Shown here piece by piece: positions 1-6,703 of a stretch of 8,407 nucleotides of DNA. Under the pieces are notes generated by a model. That model saw only the letters and a list, made by a program, of their open reading frames with translations. It was not told the DNA's origin and made no database searches. Positions within the stretch are counted from its first letter, which is position 1. Every line of letters starts with the position of its first letter. Source of the DNA: Lachnospiraceae bacterium (GTDB lineage: Bacteria; Bacillota; Clostridia; Lachnospirales; Lachnospiraceae); contig JAFOIS010000136.1 in the NCBI GenBank assembly GCA_017420605.1, positions 1-8,407 of the forward strand. The letters are read 5' to 3'. The position numbers and the translations under genes are program-made.

Positions 1-256
1 CGATGGTCTTCATGCCGGCATCGGCCGCCATCTCCGCCTCGGCGATCGTCGCGCACTTGCACTTGTCGATCCCCTCTTCGAGAAGCATCTTCGTAACGGC
101 GGCCATCTTGTGTGTTTTGAGGTGCGGGCAGAGCCGCTCCGGCCCTCCCGCCAGTTCGATCATTTTCCGGATGTTCTCCCGGATGAGGTCCGGATAGACC
201 ACAAGCTGCGGGGAAATGATCTCGTCCTGTTCGGCAAATTCATAAATGTTGCTCAT
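1..256 (-). CDS. D-threonine aldolase / D-serine (or D-glucosaminate) dehydratase-like PLP enzyme, N-terminal 85 residues, cut by window edge
   Basis: The reading frame is open from an ATG at 256-254 to the left edge, so only the N-terminus is visible. GGAGG at 261-265 sits just upstream and supports this start. Residues 44-50 read PHLKTHK, the PLP-lysine motif of the fold-type III (alanine-racemase N-terminal barrel) D-threonine aldolase family; Lys47 should form the Schiff base. The following KCKCATIAEAEMAADAG (residues 65-81) is also typical of the family. Members act on 3-hydroxy-D-amino acids: D-threonine aldolase, eukaryotic-type D-serine dehydratase and, in pseudomonads, D-glucosaminate dehydratase. 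The C-terminal metal site that would help tell these apart lies outside the window. It follows the RidA gene by 52 bp on the same strand, so it is probably cotranscribed; a RidA partner favours a dehydratase that releases an enamine over an aldolase. Family assignment is firm; substrate is open. Confidence 0.85.
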   Translation of the reverse strand, partial: MSNIYEFAEQDEIISPQLVVYPDLIRENIRKMIELAGGPERLCPHLKTHKMAAVTKMLLEEGIDKCKCATIAEAEMAADAGMKTI

Positions 257-308
257 AGTACCTCCGATCGCGTCGCACCGTCCTGCGCGGCTCCGCTTCC
301 TGGAAAAA

Positions 309-776
309 TCATTCTATCTCTACGAGCATTTCGATCTCGACCGGAATGTTGCCCGGGCAGGAATTCGTGCCCATCGCCGTGCGGGCCGGCAGTCCTTTTT
401 CCGGGCCGAGCAGCGCAAGAAGCAGGTTCGAGCCGCCGTTGATGACCTGCGGCTGCTGTGTGAAATCGTCGGTGCAGTTGACGAAGCCGAGGACCTTGAC
501 GCAGCGTTTGATGCGGTTGAGGTCGCCGAGCTTGTCCTGCAGGTTCGCAAGAAGATTCAGCATGCAGCAGTACGCGGCCTGCTGGCCCTGTTCCAGGGTG
601 AGGTCTTTGCCGACTTTTCCGATCAGCTGTTTGCCGTCGCCGATGTCGTTGCCGCAGCCGCTGCAGTACAGGAACTTTTCGCCAAATTCCATGACCGGCG
701 TATAGACGCCTCCCTTCGGCGGCGGAGCCGGAAGCGTGATGTCCATTTCTTTCAGTTTCTCATAAATGTCTGCCAT
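309..776 (-). CDS. RidA (YjgF/YER057c/UK114) family imine/enamine deaminase
   Basis: A 155-residue cytosolic protein. RidA proteins hydrolyse reactive enamine/imine intermediates released by PLP enzymes to the 2-keto acid plus ammonia. The C-terminal block LPARTAMGTN...PVEIEM is the family signature: Arg132 matches the substrate-carboxylate-binding Arg105 of E. coli RidA, and Glu147 matches Glu120. The N-terminus (MADIYEKLKEMDITLPAPPP) and its length resemble the ~150-residue RidA subgroup more than the 128-residue E. coli protein. The start at 776 has AAGGAGG nine bases upstream; the open frame continues upstream to about 902 but overlaps the previous gene and has no better ribosome site. 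Odd points: seven cysteines (38, 41, 70, 71, 92, 101, 140) and CSGCG where many homologues have SGQ. It lies between the deacylase (73 bp gap) and the PLP enzyme (52 bp gap), suggesting that it serves the latter's product. Confidence 0.9.
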   Translation of the reverse strand: MADIYEKLKEMDITLPAPPPKGGVYTPVMEFGEKFLYCSGCGNDIGDGKQLIGKVGKDLTLEQGQQAAYCCMLNLLANLQDKLGDLNRIKRCVKVLGFVNCTDDFTQQPQVINGGSNLLLALLGPEKGLPARTAMGTNSCPGNIPVEIEMLVEIE

Positions 777-793
777 TGTCTTTTTCCTCCTTA

Positions 794-838
794 TGTTCCG
801 CTGCCTTTTCTCCTCCGCACCCGGCGGAATCCGGAACA
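794..838 (-). repeat. Two-tier stem-loop between deacylase and RidA genes
   Basis: The outer arms TGTTCCG (794-800) and CGGAACA (832-838) are perfect complements. Inside them TCCGC (814-818) pairs with GCGGA (824-828) around a five-base loop. There is no U-run on the minus-strand side, so it is not an intrinsic terminator. It lies in the 73 bp spacer and includes sequence near the RidA ribosome site, so an effect on RidA translation or mRNA processing is possible but unproven. Confidence 0.4.
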
Positions 839-849
839 GCGCATTATGT

Positions 850-2451
850 TTATACCGTGAGGACCCGGCCTGCACTGCGGCAGACCAGCTCATCGTTATC
901 AATTACGATCTGTCCGTTGACGATGACCTTGTCAAGCCCCGTCGCGAGATTTGCCGGATCCGTAAAGGTCGCGTGATCCGTAAAGACCGCCGGATCAAAG
1001 ACCAGTACGTCGGCAAAGGCTCCCTCTGCGAGCTGTCCGCGTCCGGCAAGCCCCATACGGGCGGCCGGCTGCGAAGTCATCTTGCGAAGCGCTTCCTCAA
1101 AGGTCAGCACGCCTCTCTCGCGCACGTATTCGCGCAGAGCCTTGGGGAAGGCGCCGAACATCCGCGGATGCGGCGTATCCGTCTGCGCGTAGATGGCGTC
1201 GGAAATGATATTCGAATACGGCAGGCGCGCAATGGTATCGATATCTTCCTGGCACATCGACATATTAATGATAGCACATTTTCCGTCTTCGCTGTACATC
1301 AGGTACGCGGCAAGCGCCGCCGCGTCTTCAAAGCCGAACTTCTCCGCCGCGTCCGTGACGGTCATGCCCAGGAACTTCTCGTTTTCCTTTACGGTAACGC
1401 CGCTGATGATGATGCGGTCCCAGCCGAGAGTGATGCAGAAATTATCCCAGTCGTCATAGAGCACGCTGCTGGTCTTCCGGAACTCCTCCACGCCTTCGGG
1501 CGTTCCGAGCTTCTTCAGCGCTTTCTGCATATCGCCGGCGACGAAGACCGGAGGCAGCATCGTGGTAAGGGCCGTCGAGCCGCCCTCGTACGGGTAGAAA
1601 TCGCACGTAACGTCCATACCCTGCGCGCGGGCTTCCTCGATAAGGGCAATGGCGCGGTGGATCTCCTTCCGCCAGTTCTTCATGCCGCAGCTCTTGAAAT
1701 GGCTGATCTCCAGCGCGCAGCCGGCTTTCCTCGCGATCTCGATGACTTCCTTCACGCTGTCGACCATGCTGTCGCCTTCACCGCGGATATGCGTCGTGAT
1801 CACGCGCCCGTATTTGCCGACCGGCCGCAGGATCCGCGCGAACTCTTCCGTGGAGGAATAGCACTCCGGCAGGTACATGATGCCGAGCGAAATGGCCGGC
1901 GCGCCCTGGGCGAGCGCGTCCTCGATGAGCGCTTCCGTCTTTTCCAGTTCTTCTTCCGTATACGGCGTATCCGAGAAATTCTTCACACAGATCTTCGCCG
2001 TGCCGGTCCCGATCATGGCCGCCGTATTGAGCGGCAGATCGGCTTTCCGGAGCGCGTCGAGGTACTCGCGGTAGGTCACCGGGCCGTCCAGGCCGATCGG
2101 CCCCATGACCGCCTCTTCAAAGGCGTAGTACTCCTTTGCGCGTTCCGGATCCTCCGGACGCGGGACCATGCTGATGCCGCAGTTTCCGGAGACGGCGGTC
2201 GTGATGCCCTGCCGAAGTTCCCGCAGGCCGAACGCCGGATCATTCAAGGGTTTCGCGTCATGGTGCCGGTGGATATCCACGATGCCCGGCGTAACCGCCT
2301 TCCCTGACGCATCTATCACAATATCGGCCTCACAGGAAAGCGCCGGCGCGATCTTTTCGACTTTTCCGTCCGCAAGATACACGTCCGCCTTCTGACCAGG
2401 ATTTCCGAGGCCATCATATACCGTTCCGTTCTTAATAAGTATTGTTTTCAT
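850..2451 (-). CDS. dan: N-acyl-D-amino-acid deacylase (D-aminoacylase family amidohydrolase)
   Basis: A 533-residue cytosolic metal hydrolase that removes the N-acyl group from N-acyl-D-amino acids. The N-terminal segment (MKTILIKNGTVYDGLG) is the typical amidohydrolase beta-domain start. Metal ligands of the family can be placed: HRHHD at 61-65 (His61, His63), Cys91 in SGNCGIS, His221 in TTHIRGEGD, His251 in SHFK, and Asp418 in ISDAI. PHPRMFGAFPKALREYVRE near 427-445 is another D-aminoacylase hallmark, and the C-terminus returns to the small beta domain. The canonical HSHSD is here HRHHD. AGAGG about eight bases before the ATG supports the start. It is separated from the upstream symporter by 194 bp with a terminator, and from RidA by 73 bp. 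N-acetyl-hexosaminic acids are N-acetyl-D-amino acids and are plausible substrates given the KDG-type genes nearby; simple N-acyl-D-amino acids are the alternative. Confidence 0.9.
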   Translation of the reverse strand: MKTILIKNGTVYDGLGNPGQKADVYLADGKVEKIAPALSCEADIVIDASGKAVTPGIVDIHRHHDAKPLNDPAFGLRELRQGITTAVSGNCGISMVPRPEDPERAKEYYAFEEAVMGPIGLDGPVTYREYLDALRKADLPLNTAAMIGTGTAKICVKNFSDTPYTEEELEKTEALIEDALAQGAPAISLGIMYLPECYSSTEEFARILRPVGKYGRVITTHIRGEGDSMVDSVKEVIEIARKAGCALEISHFKSCGMKNWRKEIHRAIALIEEARAQGMDVTCDFYPYEGGSTALTTMLPPVFVAGDMQKALKKLGTPEGVEEFRKTSSVLYDDWDNFCITLGWDRIIISGVTVKENEKFLGMTVTDAAEKFGFEDAAALAAYLMYSEDGKCAIINMSMCQEDIDTIARLPYSNIISDAIYAQTDTPHPRMFGAFPKALREYVRERGVLTFEEALRKMTSQPAARMGLAGRGQLAEGAFADVLVFDPAVFTDHATFTDPANLATGLDKVIVNGQIVIDNDELVCRSAGRVLTV

Positions 2452-2469
2452 TTTCCGATCCTCTGCATG

Positions 2470-2490
2470 CTTTCCGCGTGCCGCGGAAGG
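2470..2490 (-). repeat. Strong hairpin in deacylase leader
   Basis: TTCCGCG (2472-2478) and CGCGGAA (2482-2488) form a perfect seven-pair stem with a three-base loop. A G-U pair (2471/2489) and a C-G pair (2470/2490) extend it to nine. It ends about 19 bases before the deacylase ATG, just upstream of the AGAGG ribosome site. No U-run follows on the minus strand, so it is a leader structure or mRNA 5'-end protector, not a terminator. Confidence 0.5.
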
Positions 2491-2533
2491 ATTTTATCCG
2501 CAAGTGCTGTTCTGCAGGAAAAACCTTGTTCGG

Positions 2534-2563
2534 AAAAAGCAGGGGCTGGAATATCCAGCCCCC
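2534..2563 (-). terminator. Intrinsic terminator downstream of symporter gene
   Basis: Read on the minus strand, GGGGCTGGA (complement of 2554-2562) pairs perfectly with TCCAGCCCC (complement of 2542-2550) around a three-base loop. A G-U pair extends the stem, and it is followed after two bases by five Ts (complement of 2538-2534). It lies about 85 bp past the symporter stop and 83 bp before the deacylase start. This should end or reduce transcripts from the symporter promoter, so deacylase expression depends on read-through or a separate start. The plus-strand side has no U-run. Confidence 0.75.
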
Positions 2564-2595
2564 ACCATCCGATTGCCGCAAATTATGCGGCGTCG

Positions 2596-2621
2596 CTGCC
2601 GGAGTGCCGATCCTCCGGCAG
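2596..2621 (-). repeat. Stem-loop just after symporter stop codon
   Basis: CTGCCGGAG (2596-2604) and CTCCGGCAG (2613-2621) form a perfect nine-pair stem with an eight-base loop, about 25 bp past the symporter stop. No T-run follows on the minus strand. It probably protects the 3' end of the symporter mRNA or acts together with the terminator at 2534-2563. Confidence 0.5.
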
Positions 2622-2645
2622 ATGCATTGTTCAGTTTTGATCCGC

Positions 2646-4154
2646 TCAGGCCTTCTTCGCAGCCTCAGCGATCTTGCCTTCGCGGTCAGCGAAGACCTGG
2701 GCAAGACGATCTTCTTCGGACGTCTTGTCTTCCGGCGTGATCAGGGAAACAACGATACCGCAGATCAGCGGAATGATGGTCGCCGGGATGGCGATGCCGC
2801 CGAGGTTCGCGCTGATGAACGCGCTGAACGGCTTTACAAGGAGGTTGAGGAGGCCAAGCGCCGTGCCGGAGATGATGCAGGCAAGGCCGCCCTGCCAGGT
2901 AACTCTCTTCCAGAGTTTGCCGAGGAACATCGCTACCGCGACGCCGGGCAGGAAGCCGCCGACGATCGTGGAGATGTAGCCGATGACGTTCTGAACGAAC
3001 AGGGTGACGAAGAACGCCAGCGCCAGCATGACGATGAGCGCGATACGGCTGTACTTCGGATAATCCTCATCCTTGATCCGCTTGCCGGTCACTGCCGGAT
3101 AAACGTCGGTCATAAGGATCGTAACACCGGAGATCGCATCGGAGTCGCCGGAGGACATCGTCGCGGACAGACCGGCGATCATGAAGAACAGACCGATGAT
3201 CGGGCCAAGGGCCTCGGTCGCCATGAACGAGAATGCGTGGTCGGGCTTGATGTCGACACCCTTCTGGGAAGCGATGGCGAAAGCGCTCATACCGATGATA
3301 GCGGTAATGAAGGACCAGCAGAAGAGCAGGATGCCCTGGCCGAGGAACGCCTTCTTCGCAACGCCCTCATCCTTCGAGGTGTAGATACGTGTACGGTGCG
3401 TCGGGGTACCGATAACGCCCATGAGGGTCGAAAGGACCAGAGCGATCGCAGCGAGGACACCGTAGGACTTCAGGCCGTAGAAGCTCATCGCACCGCCGTT
3501 GCCGGCCGCTTCGAAGGCCGACTTGACTGCGCCGTAGCCGCCTGCCGCCGGAAGCGCGCGGAACGCGATCAGGATGAAGCCGATCAGGATGAAGATGAAC
3601 TGTACCGCGTCGGTGGTAACAACGGCGAAGTAGCCGCCCAGGAAGACGTAGATACCGAAGCCGAGCATCGTGATCAGTTTGCAGAGCGGAAGCGGAAGGT
3701 TGGTGACGAACTGCAGATAGGTGGCGCCGCCGTTCATGTGGTTGCCGAGCCAGATGATCTCGATGACGAACATCATGAAGCCCATGACCTTACGCATGAT
3801 GGATTTGCCGCCGTAGTAGTACTGCGCTTCCTCGGACATCGTGATGAAGCCCTTCTTCTTCGCCGAGGTGAACAGCAGCATAAGAAGAATACCGCCGGAA
3901 GCACCGAGACCGTAGATCGCGCCGCCCCAGCCGGCTTTGAAGCCGTTGGAGATCGCGCCCATCGACGAACCGGTACCGATCATCGTCGCACCGACCGTGC
4001 AGAAGATCAGGAAGAAGCTGAGGTTGCCGCCGCCGGTCAGGAAGTCCGAACCGGAGACTTTCTTACGGCTGGTGAAATAACCGACCGCGATCATGATGGC
4101 GATCCAGACGATAAAGCCGCCCACAAACAGCGGGACATATTTAGGATCTAACAT
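2646..4154 (-). CDS. Sodium:solute symporter (SSS family), substrate unknown
   Basis: A 502-residue integral membrane protein expected to couple sodium entry to uptake of an organic solute. Hydrophobic segments at about 9-27, 45-68, 77-96, 120-137, 158-176, 181-200, 231-249, 272-295, 315-345, 370-390, 393-412, 421-440 and 454-472 suggest 12-13 membrane helices, the usual SSS count. SATMSSGDSDAISG (330-343) matches the family's conserved sodium-site helix, and HRTRIYTSKDEGVAKKAFL (253-271) is the typical cytoplasmic loop before the next helix. The C-terminal tail is charged. The start at 4154 has GGAG about eleven bases upstream. It has its own promoter (4252-4280) and is followed by a terminator, then by the deacylase. 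SSS members carry sugars, sugar acids, amino acids and vitamins, so sequence alone does not fix the substrate; a sugar acid or its N-acetyl-amino form fits the neighbours. Confidence 0.88.
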   Translation of the reverse strand: MLDPKYVPLFVGGFIVWIAIMIAVGYFTSRKKVSGSDFLTGGGNLSFFLIFCTVGATMIGTGSSMGAISNGFKAGWGGAIYGLGASGGILLMLLFTSAKKKGFITMSEEAQYYYGGKSIMRKVMGFMMFVIEIIWLGNHMNGGATYLQFVTNLPLPLCKLITMLGFGIYVFLGGYFAVVTTDAVQFIFILIGFILIAFRALPAAGGYGAVKSAFEAAGNGGAMSFYGLKSYGVLAAIALVLSTLMGVIGTPTHRTRIYTSKDEGVAKKAFLGQGILLFCWSFITAIIGMSAFAIASQKGVDIKPDHAFSFMATEALGPIIGLFFMIAGLSATMSSGDSDAISGVTILMTDVYPAVTGKRIKDEDYPKYSRIALIVMLALAFFVTLFVQNVIGYISTIVGGFLPGVAVAMFLGKLWKRVTWQGGLACIISGTALGLLNLLVKPFSAFISANLGGIAIPATIIPLICGIVVSLITPEDKTSEEDRLAQVFADREGKIAEAAKKA

Positions 4155-4251
4155 TTTGCTTGTTTCTCCTTTCCCCCCTCGAAAGGGTTTCCGGTTTTTA
4201 TTTCACGGTTCCGCATGTACCCCTCCTGCGGGACCGCACACTTACAGATGT

Positions 4252-4280
4252 ATTTTATAAAAAATTTAGAATTCCGTCAA
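4252..4280 (-). promoter_or_regulatory. Sigma-A/sigma-70 promoter of the symporter unit
   Basis: On the minus strand TTGACG (4280-4275) is followed after exactly 17 bases by TAAAAT (4257-4252), with an AT-rich spacer. Predicted transcription starts near 4245, leaving a leader of about 90 bases. Each hexamer differs from consensus by one base. Confidence 0.75.
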
Positions 4281-4282
4281 CA

Positions 4283-4309
4283 TTGAAAACAGTTCGCGCA
4301 TTTGAAAAC
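4283..4309. repeat. Direct repeat TTGAAAAC, 19 bp apart, upstream of symporter promoter
   Basis: TTGAAAAC occurs at 4283-4290 and 4302-4309, each preceded by CAT or CATT, with a 19 bp period (about two helical turns). The pair abuts the -35 box (4275-4280), a position typical of activator sites. The second copy also starts a GAAAA-CGCA-TTTTC inverted repeat at 4304-4317. Confidence 0.4.
4293..4306. promoter_or_regulatory. Operator-like site upstream of symporter promoter (one mismatch)
   Basis: TTCGCGCATTTGAA matches the TTCG-N6-CGAA motif of the regulator-aldolase intergenic region with one mismatch. With its flanks, GTTCGCGCATTTGAAAAC resembles GTTCGGTATTTCGAACAC at 7417-7434. It is centred about 55 bp upstream of the predicted symporter start. 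A short degenerate motif can occur by chance, so this is tentative. Confidence 0.35.
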
Positions 4310-4361
4310 GCATTTTCGGCATTATGCATAAATCTTAACGCGGGGTACTGTTGCTCTCTCT

Positions 4362-4387
4362 GCTGACGGAATCTTTATTTCCGCAGC
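4362..4387 (-). repeat. Imperfect hairpin downstream of dgoD
   Basis: GCTG-A-CGGAA (4362-4371) pairs with TTCCG-CAGC (4379-4387) apart from one bulged base, around a seven-base loop. It is about 78 bp past the dgoD stop. No T-run follows, so it may be an mRNA 3'-end structure; termination is not supported. Confidence 0.35.
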
Positions 4388-4464
4388 GCCGGATGGTGCT
4401 GTGAAAACCGTATGGATCTTCCCGGCCGGACCGTCTGCCCGGCGCGGGGTGTGTTTTTATGGCC

Positions 4465-5613
4465 TTACCACTCGGCGACGCTGCCGTCGGCGTGGCGCCA
4501 TACCGGGTTCTTCCACTGATGCGGCGTTTTGTTCTCTTCGAGCACAAGCTCTTTGTTGACGATGGCGCCGAGGCCCGGCTTCTTCGGAAGGGCGACGCGG
4601 CCGTCCACGAACGCGAAGTCTTCCGGATTCAGAACGTAGTCAAGGACGCTCTTGCCGACGTTGTAATGGATGCCGATGCTCTGTTCCTGGATGAAAGCGT
4701 TGTAGGACGTGGCGTCAACGTTGAGGCAGCTTGCCAGGGCGACCGGACCCAGCGGGCAGTGCGGCGCGAGCGCGACGTCGTAGGCTTCCGCCATGGACGC
4801 GATCTTCTTGACTTCCGTGATGCCGCCGGCATGGGAAAGGTCCGGCTGGATGATGTCCACGCCGCCGATCTCGAGGAGTCTCTTGAAGTCGTAGCGGGAG
4901 AAAAGCCTTTCGCCGGTCGCGATCGGGATGTTGCAGGCGGCCGCGATCTCCGGGAAAAGCTCCATGTTCTCGCAGAGCACCGGCTCCTCGATGAACATCG
5001 GGTCGAATTCCTCAAGCTTCTTGGCAAGGACCTTCGCCATGGGCTTGTGGACGCGGCCGTGGAAGTCGATCGCGATTCCGAAATACTTGCCGCAGGTCTC
5101 GCGGATCGCCGCGACGCGTTCCAGAACGGCGTCGACCTTGTCATAGGTATCCACCATCTGCAGTTCTTCGGTCGCGTTCATCTTGATCGCCGTAAAGCCG
5201 GCGTTCTTCTTCTCCAGGGCCGCCGCGCCGGTGTCGGCCGGACGGTCGCCGCCGATCCAGCTGTAGACGCGCATGTTGTCGCGGCATTTCCCGCCCATGA
5301 GTTCCCAGACCGGAGCATTGTGATATTTGCCCTTGATGTCCCAGAGCGCCTGGTCGATGCCGGAGATCGCGCTCATGAGGACGCCGCCGCCGCGGTAGAA
5401 ACCGCAGCGATAGAGCGTATTCCAGATATCCTCGATGTTCAGCGGGTCATTGCCGATGAGGTAGGTCTTCATTTCCTGCACGCAGGCAAGGACCGCGTCG
5501 CAGTGGCCTTCAAGCACCGGCTCGCCCCATCCGGTATAGCCTTCGTCGGTGATGATCTCAACGAATCCCCAGCGCGGGCGGACGTAATAGGTATTGACTT
5601 CCGTGATCTTCAT
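4465..5613 (-). CDS. dgoD: D-galactonate dehydratase (enolase superfamily, mandelate racemase subgroup)
   Basis: This enzyme dehydrates D-galactonate to 2-keto-3-deoxy-D-galactonate. The protein has 382 residues, the same length as E. coli DgoD, and aligns by eye along its whole length (RGG..LMSAI.GIDQALWDIKGK; SW.GGDRPAD; a shared C-terminal SVAEW). All active-site positions can be placed: metal ligands Asp183 (in DFHGR), Glu209 (IEEPV) and Glu235 (TGER), catalytic His185 and His285 (PHCPLGP), and Glu310 (QEQS). HCPLGP is characteristic of galactonate dehydratase within the superfamily. AAGGAG lies eight bases before the ATG. Only 21 bp separate it from the kinase stop, so it is the third gene of the aldolase-kinase-dehydratase operon. 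Assignment is firm, although some DgoD homologues accept related sugar acids. Confidence 0.95.
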   Translation of the reverse strand: MKITEVNTYYVRPRWGFVEIITDEGYTGWGEPVLEGHCDAVLACVQEMKTYLIGNDPLNIEDIWNTLYRCGFYRGGGVLMSAISGIDQALWDIKGKYHNAPVWELMGGKCRDNMRVYSWIGGDRPADTGAAALEKKNAGFTAIKMNATEELQMVDTYDKVDAVLERVAAIRETCGKYFGIAIDFHGRVHKPMAKVLAKKLEEFDPMFIEEPVLCENMELFPEIAAACNIPIATGERLFSRYDFKRLLEIGGVDIIQPDLSHAGGITEVKKIASMAEAYDVALAPHCPLGPVALASCLNVDATSYNAFIQEQSIGIHYNVGKSVLDYVLNPEDFAFVDGRVALPKKPGLGAIVNKELVLEENKTPHQWKNPVWRHADGSVAEW

Positions 5614-5634
5614 GGGTGATACTCCTTCCGTTTT

Positions 5635-6654
5635 TTATCGCTGTACACGGCCGGAAGCGTTGCCGCCGGCAAGGGACTGGACTTCCTTCACGGTGACCAG
5701 GTTCATGTCGTTCTCGATAGTGTGCTTGAGGCAGGAAGCCGCGACCGCGAATTCGATCGCGTCCTGCGGCGCATAGTTGTTCATCAGCGCATAGATGAGG
5801 CCGCCGCCGAAGGAGTCGCCGCCGCCGACGCGGTCGACGATCTGGATCTCGTATTCCCTGGAAAGATATCCGGTGCCGTCCGTGTAGAGGAGACCCGCCC
5901 AGCGGTTGACGGACGCGGAAATGCTCGTACGGAGCGTGATCGCGACCTTCTTGCAGCCGAAACGGTCGATCAGCTGCTGCGCCACGGAGTTGTAGCCTTC
6001 CTTATTGAGCTTGCCGCCGGTGATATCGGTATTGGCCGCGTGGATGCCGAAGACGTCCGCCGCGTCCTCTTCGTTGGCGATACAGACGTCGACGTACGGC
6101 ATGAGCTTGCCCATGACCTCGCCGGCCTTTGCCTTCGACCAGAGTTTGTTGCGGTAGTTGAGGTCGCAGCTTATTGTCACACCCTGCTTCTTCGCTTCGA
6201 TGCAGGCGTCGAGGCAGGCCTTCGCCATGTTGTCGCCGAGCGCCGGGGTAATGCCGGTGAAATGGAACCAGTCGGCGCCTTTGAAGATCTCCGCCCAGTC
6301 AAATTCCGCCGGATCGGCAAGGGCGATCGAAGAATTCGCGCGGTCGTAAATGACCTTGGACGGACGCTGGGAAGCGCCCTTTTCAACAAAATAGATGCCA
6401 AGACGCGGGCCGCCGCGGAGCATGTACTTCGTGTCGACGCCGTAGCGGCGCATGCTGTCGACCGCGCTCTGGCCTACTTCGTGTTCCGGGACTTTAGTGA
6501 CGTAAGCGGCGTCGACCCCGTAGTTGGCAAGCGATACGGCGACGTTGCCCTCACCGCCCGCGTAGGAAGCGCAGAAGCTTTCGGCCTGGCGGATCCGCTT
6601 GTAGCCTTCCGGGTTGAGACGCATCATGAGTTCTCCAAAACATACTGCACGCAT
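5635..6654 (-). CDS. kdgK: 2-keto-3-deoxy-gluconate/galactonate kinase (PfkB/ribokinase family)
   Basis: A 339-residue cytosolic kinase that phosphorylates a 2-keto-3-deoxy-hexonate at C6 using ATP. The N-terminal MRAVCFGELMMRL is the usual KdgK opening. AGGEGNVAVSLA (about 32-43) is the PfkB sugar-binding glycine motif, and DRVGGGDSFGGG near 274-285 is the PfkB ATP/anion-hole signature with catalytic base Asp280 (usual form DTTGAGD). I start it at 6654 because AGGAGG lies six bases upstream of that ATG; an in-frame ATG at 6672 would add six residues and has no ribosome site. It sits between the aldolase (49 bp) and dgoD (21 bp). Next to dgoD its natural substrate is probably KDGal. E. coli does this step with DgoK, from a different fold family, so this would be a non-orthologous replacement. 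Gluconate-series activity is equally possible. Confidence 0.9.
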   Translation of the reverse strand: MRAVCFGELMMRLNPEGYKRIRQAESFCASYAGGEGNVAVSLANYGVDAAYVTKVPEHEVGQSAVDSMRRYGVDTKYMLRGGPRLGIYFVEKGASQRPSKVIYDRANSSIALADPAEFDWAEIFKGADWFHFTGITPALGDNMAKACLDACIEAKKQGVTISCDLNYRNKLWSKAKAGEVMGKLMPYVDVCIANEEDAADVFGIHAANTDITGGKLNKEGYNSVAQQLIDRFGCKKVAITLRTSISASVNRWAGLLYTDGTGYLSREYEIQIVDRVGGGDSFGGGLIYALMNNYAPQDAIEFAVAASCLKHTIENDMNLVTVKEVQSLAGGNASGRVQR

Positions 6655-6703
6655 AAGGAACCTCCTCTTCATAAAAGCATATGAACGTTAATTACAGAAA
6701 TAA

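Larger units (their letters stand above)
4155..4464. other. 310 bp intergenic region between dgoD and symporter gene
   Basis: This gap holds the symporter promoter, two direct repeats, an operator-like site and one imperfect hairpin, listed separately. The symporter leader (about 90 bases) contains a small CCCT-TTCG-AGGG stem close to the ribosome site. I see no convincing intrinsic terminator after dgoD in 4388-4464: there is GC-rich self-complementary sequence but no T-run in the minus direction. Read-through from dgoD into the symporter is therefore possible. No gene is supported here. Confidence 0.6.

Noticed and set aside
309..902. Extended 197-residue start for the RidA gene
   Set aside because: The extension overlaps the deacylase end and has no family similarity; the ATG at 776 has AAGGAGG at good spacing and matches the RidA N-terminus.
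766..2307. 513-residue plus-strand frame opposite the deacylase
   Set aside because: Compositionally skewed antisense shadow with no recognisable motif; the minus strand encodes all D-aminoacylase metal ligands.
2442..4151. 569-residue open frame on the plus strand opposite the symporter
   Set aside because: It is antisense to a clear SSS transporter, is extremely rich in Asp, Glu, Arg and His, and has no domain or good ribosome site. It is a by-product of GC-rich codon use.
4388..4464. Possible terminator after dgoD in GC-rich sequence
   Set aside because: Self-complementary GCGCCGG/CCGGCGC arms are far apart and no T-run follows in the minus direction.
4459..5619. 386-residue plus-strand frame opposite dgoD
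   Set aside because: Mirrors a gene with a full set of catalytic residues; Arg/Asp/Val-rich and without a ribosome site, so an artefact.
5635..6672. Upstream ATG for the kinase at 6672
   Set aside because: It adds six residues and has no ribosome site; the AGGAGG lies between it and the ATG at 6654.
5722..6684. 320-residue plus-strand frame opposite the kinase
   Set aside because: Antisense shadow of a complete PfkB kinase, with no motif of its own.
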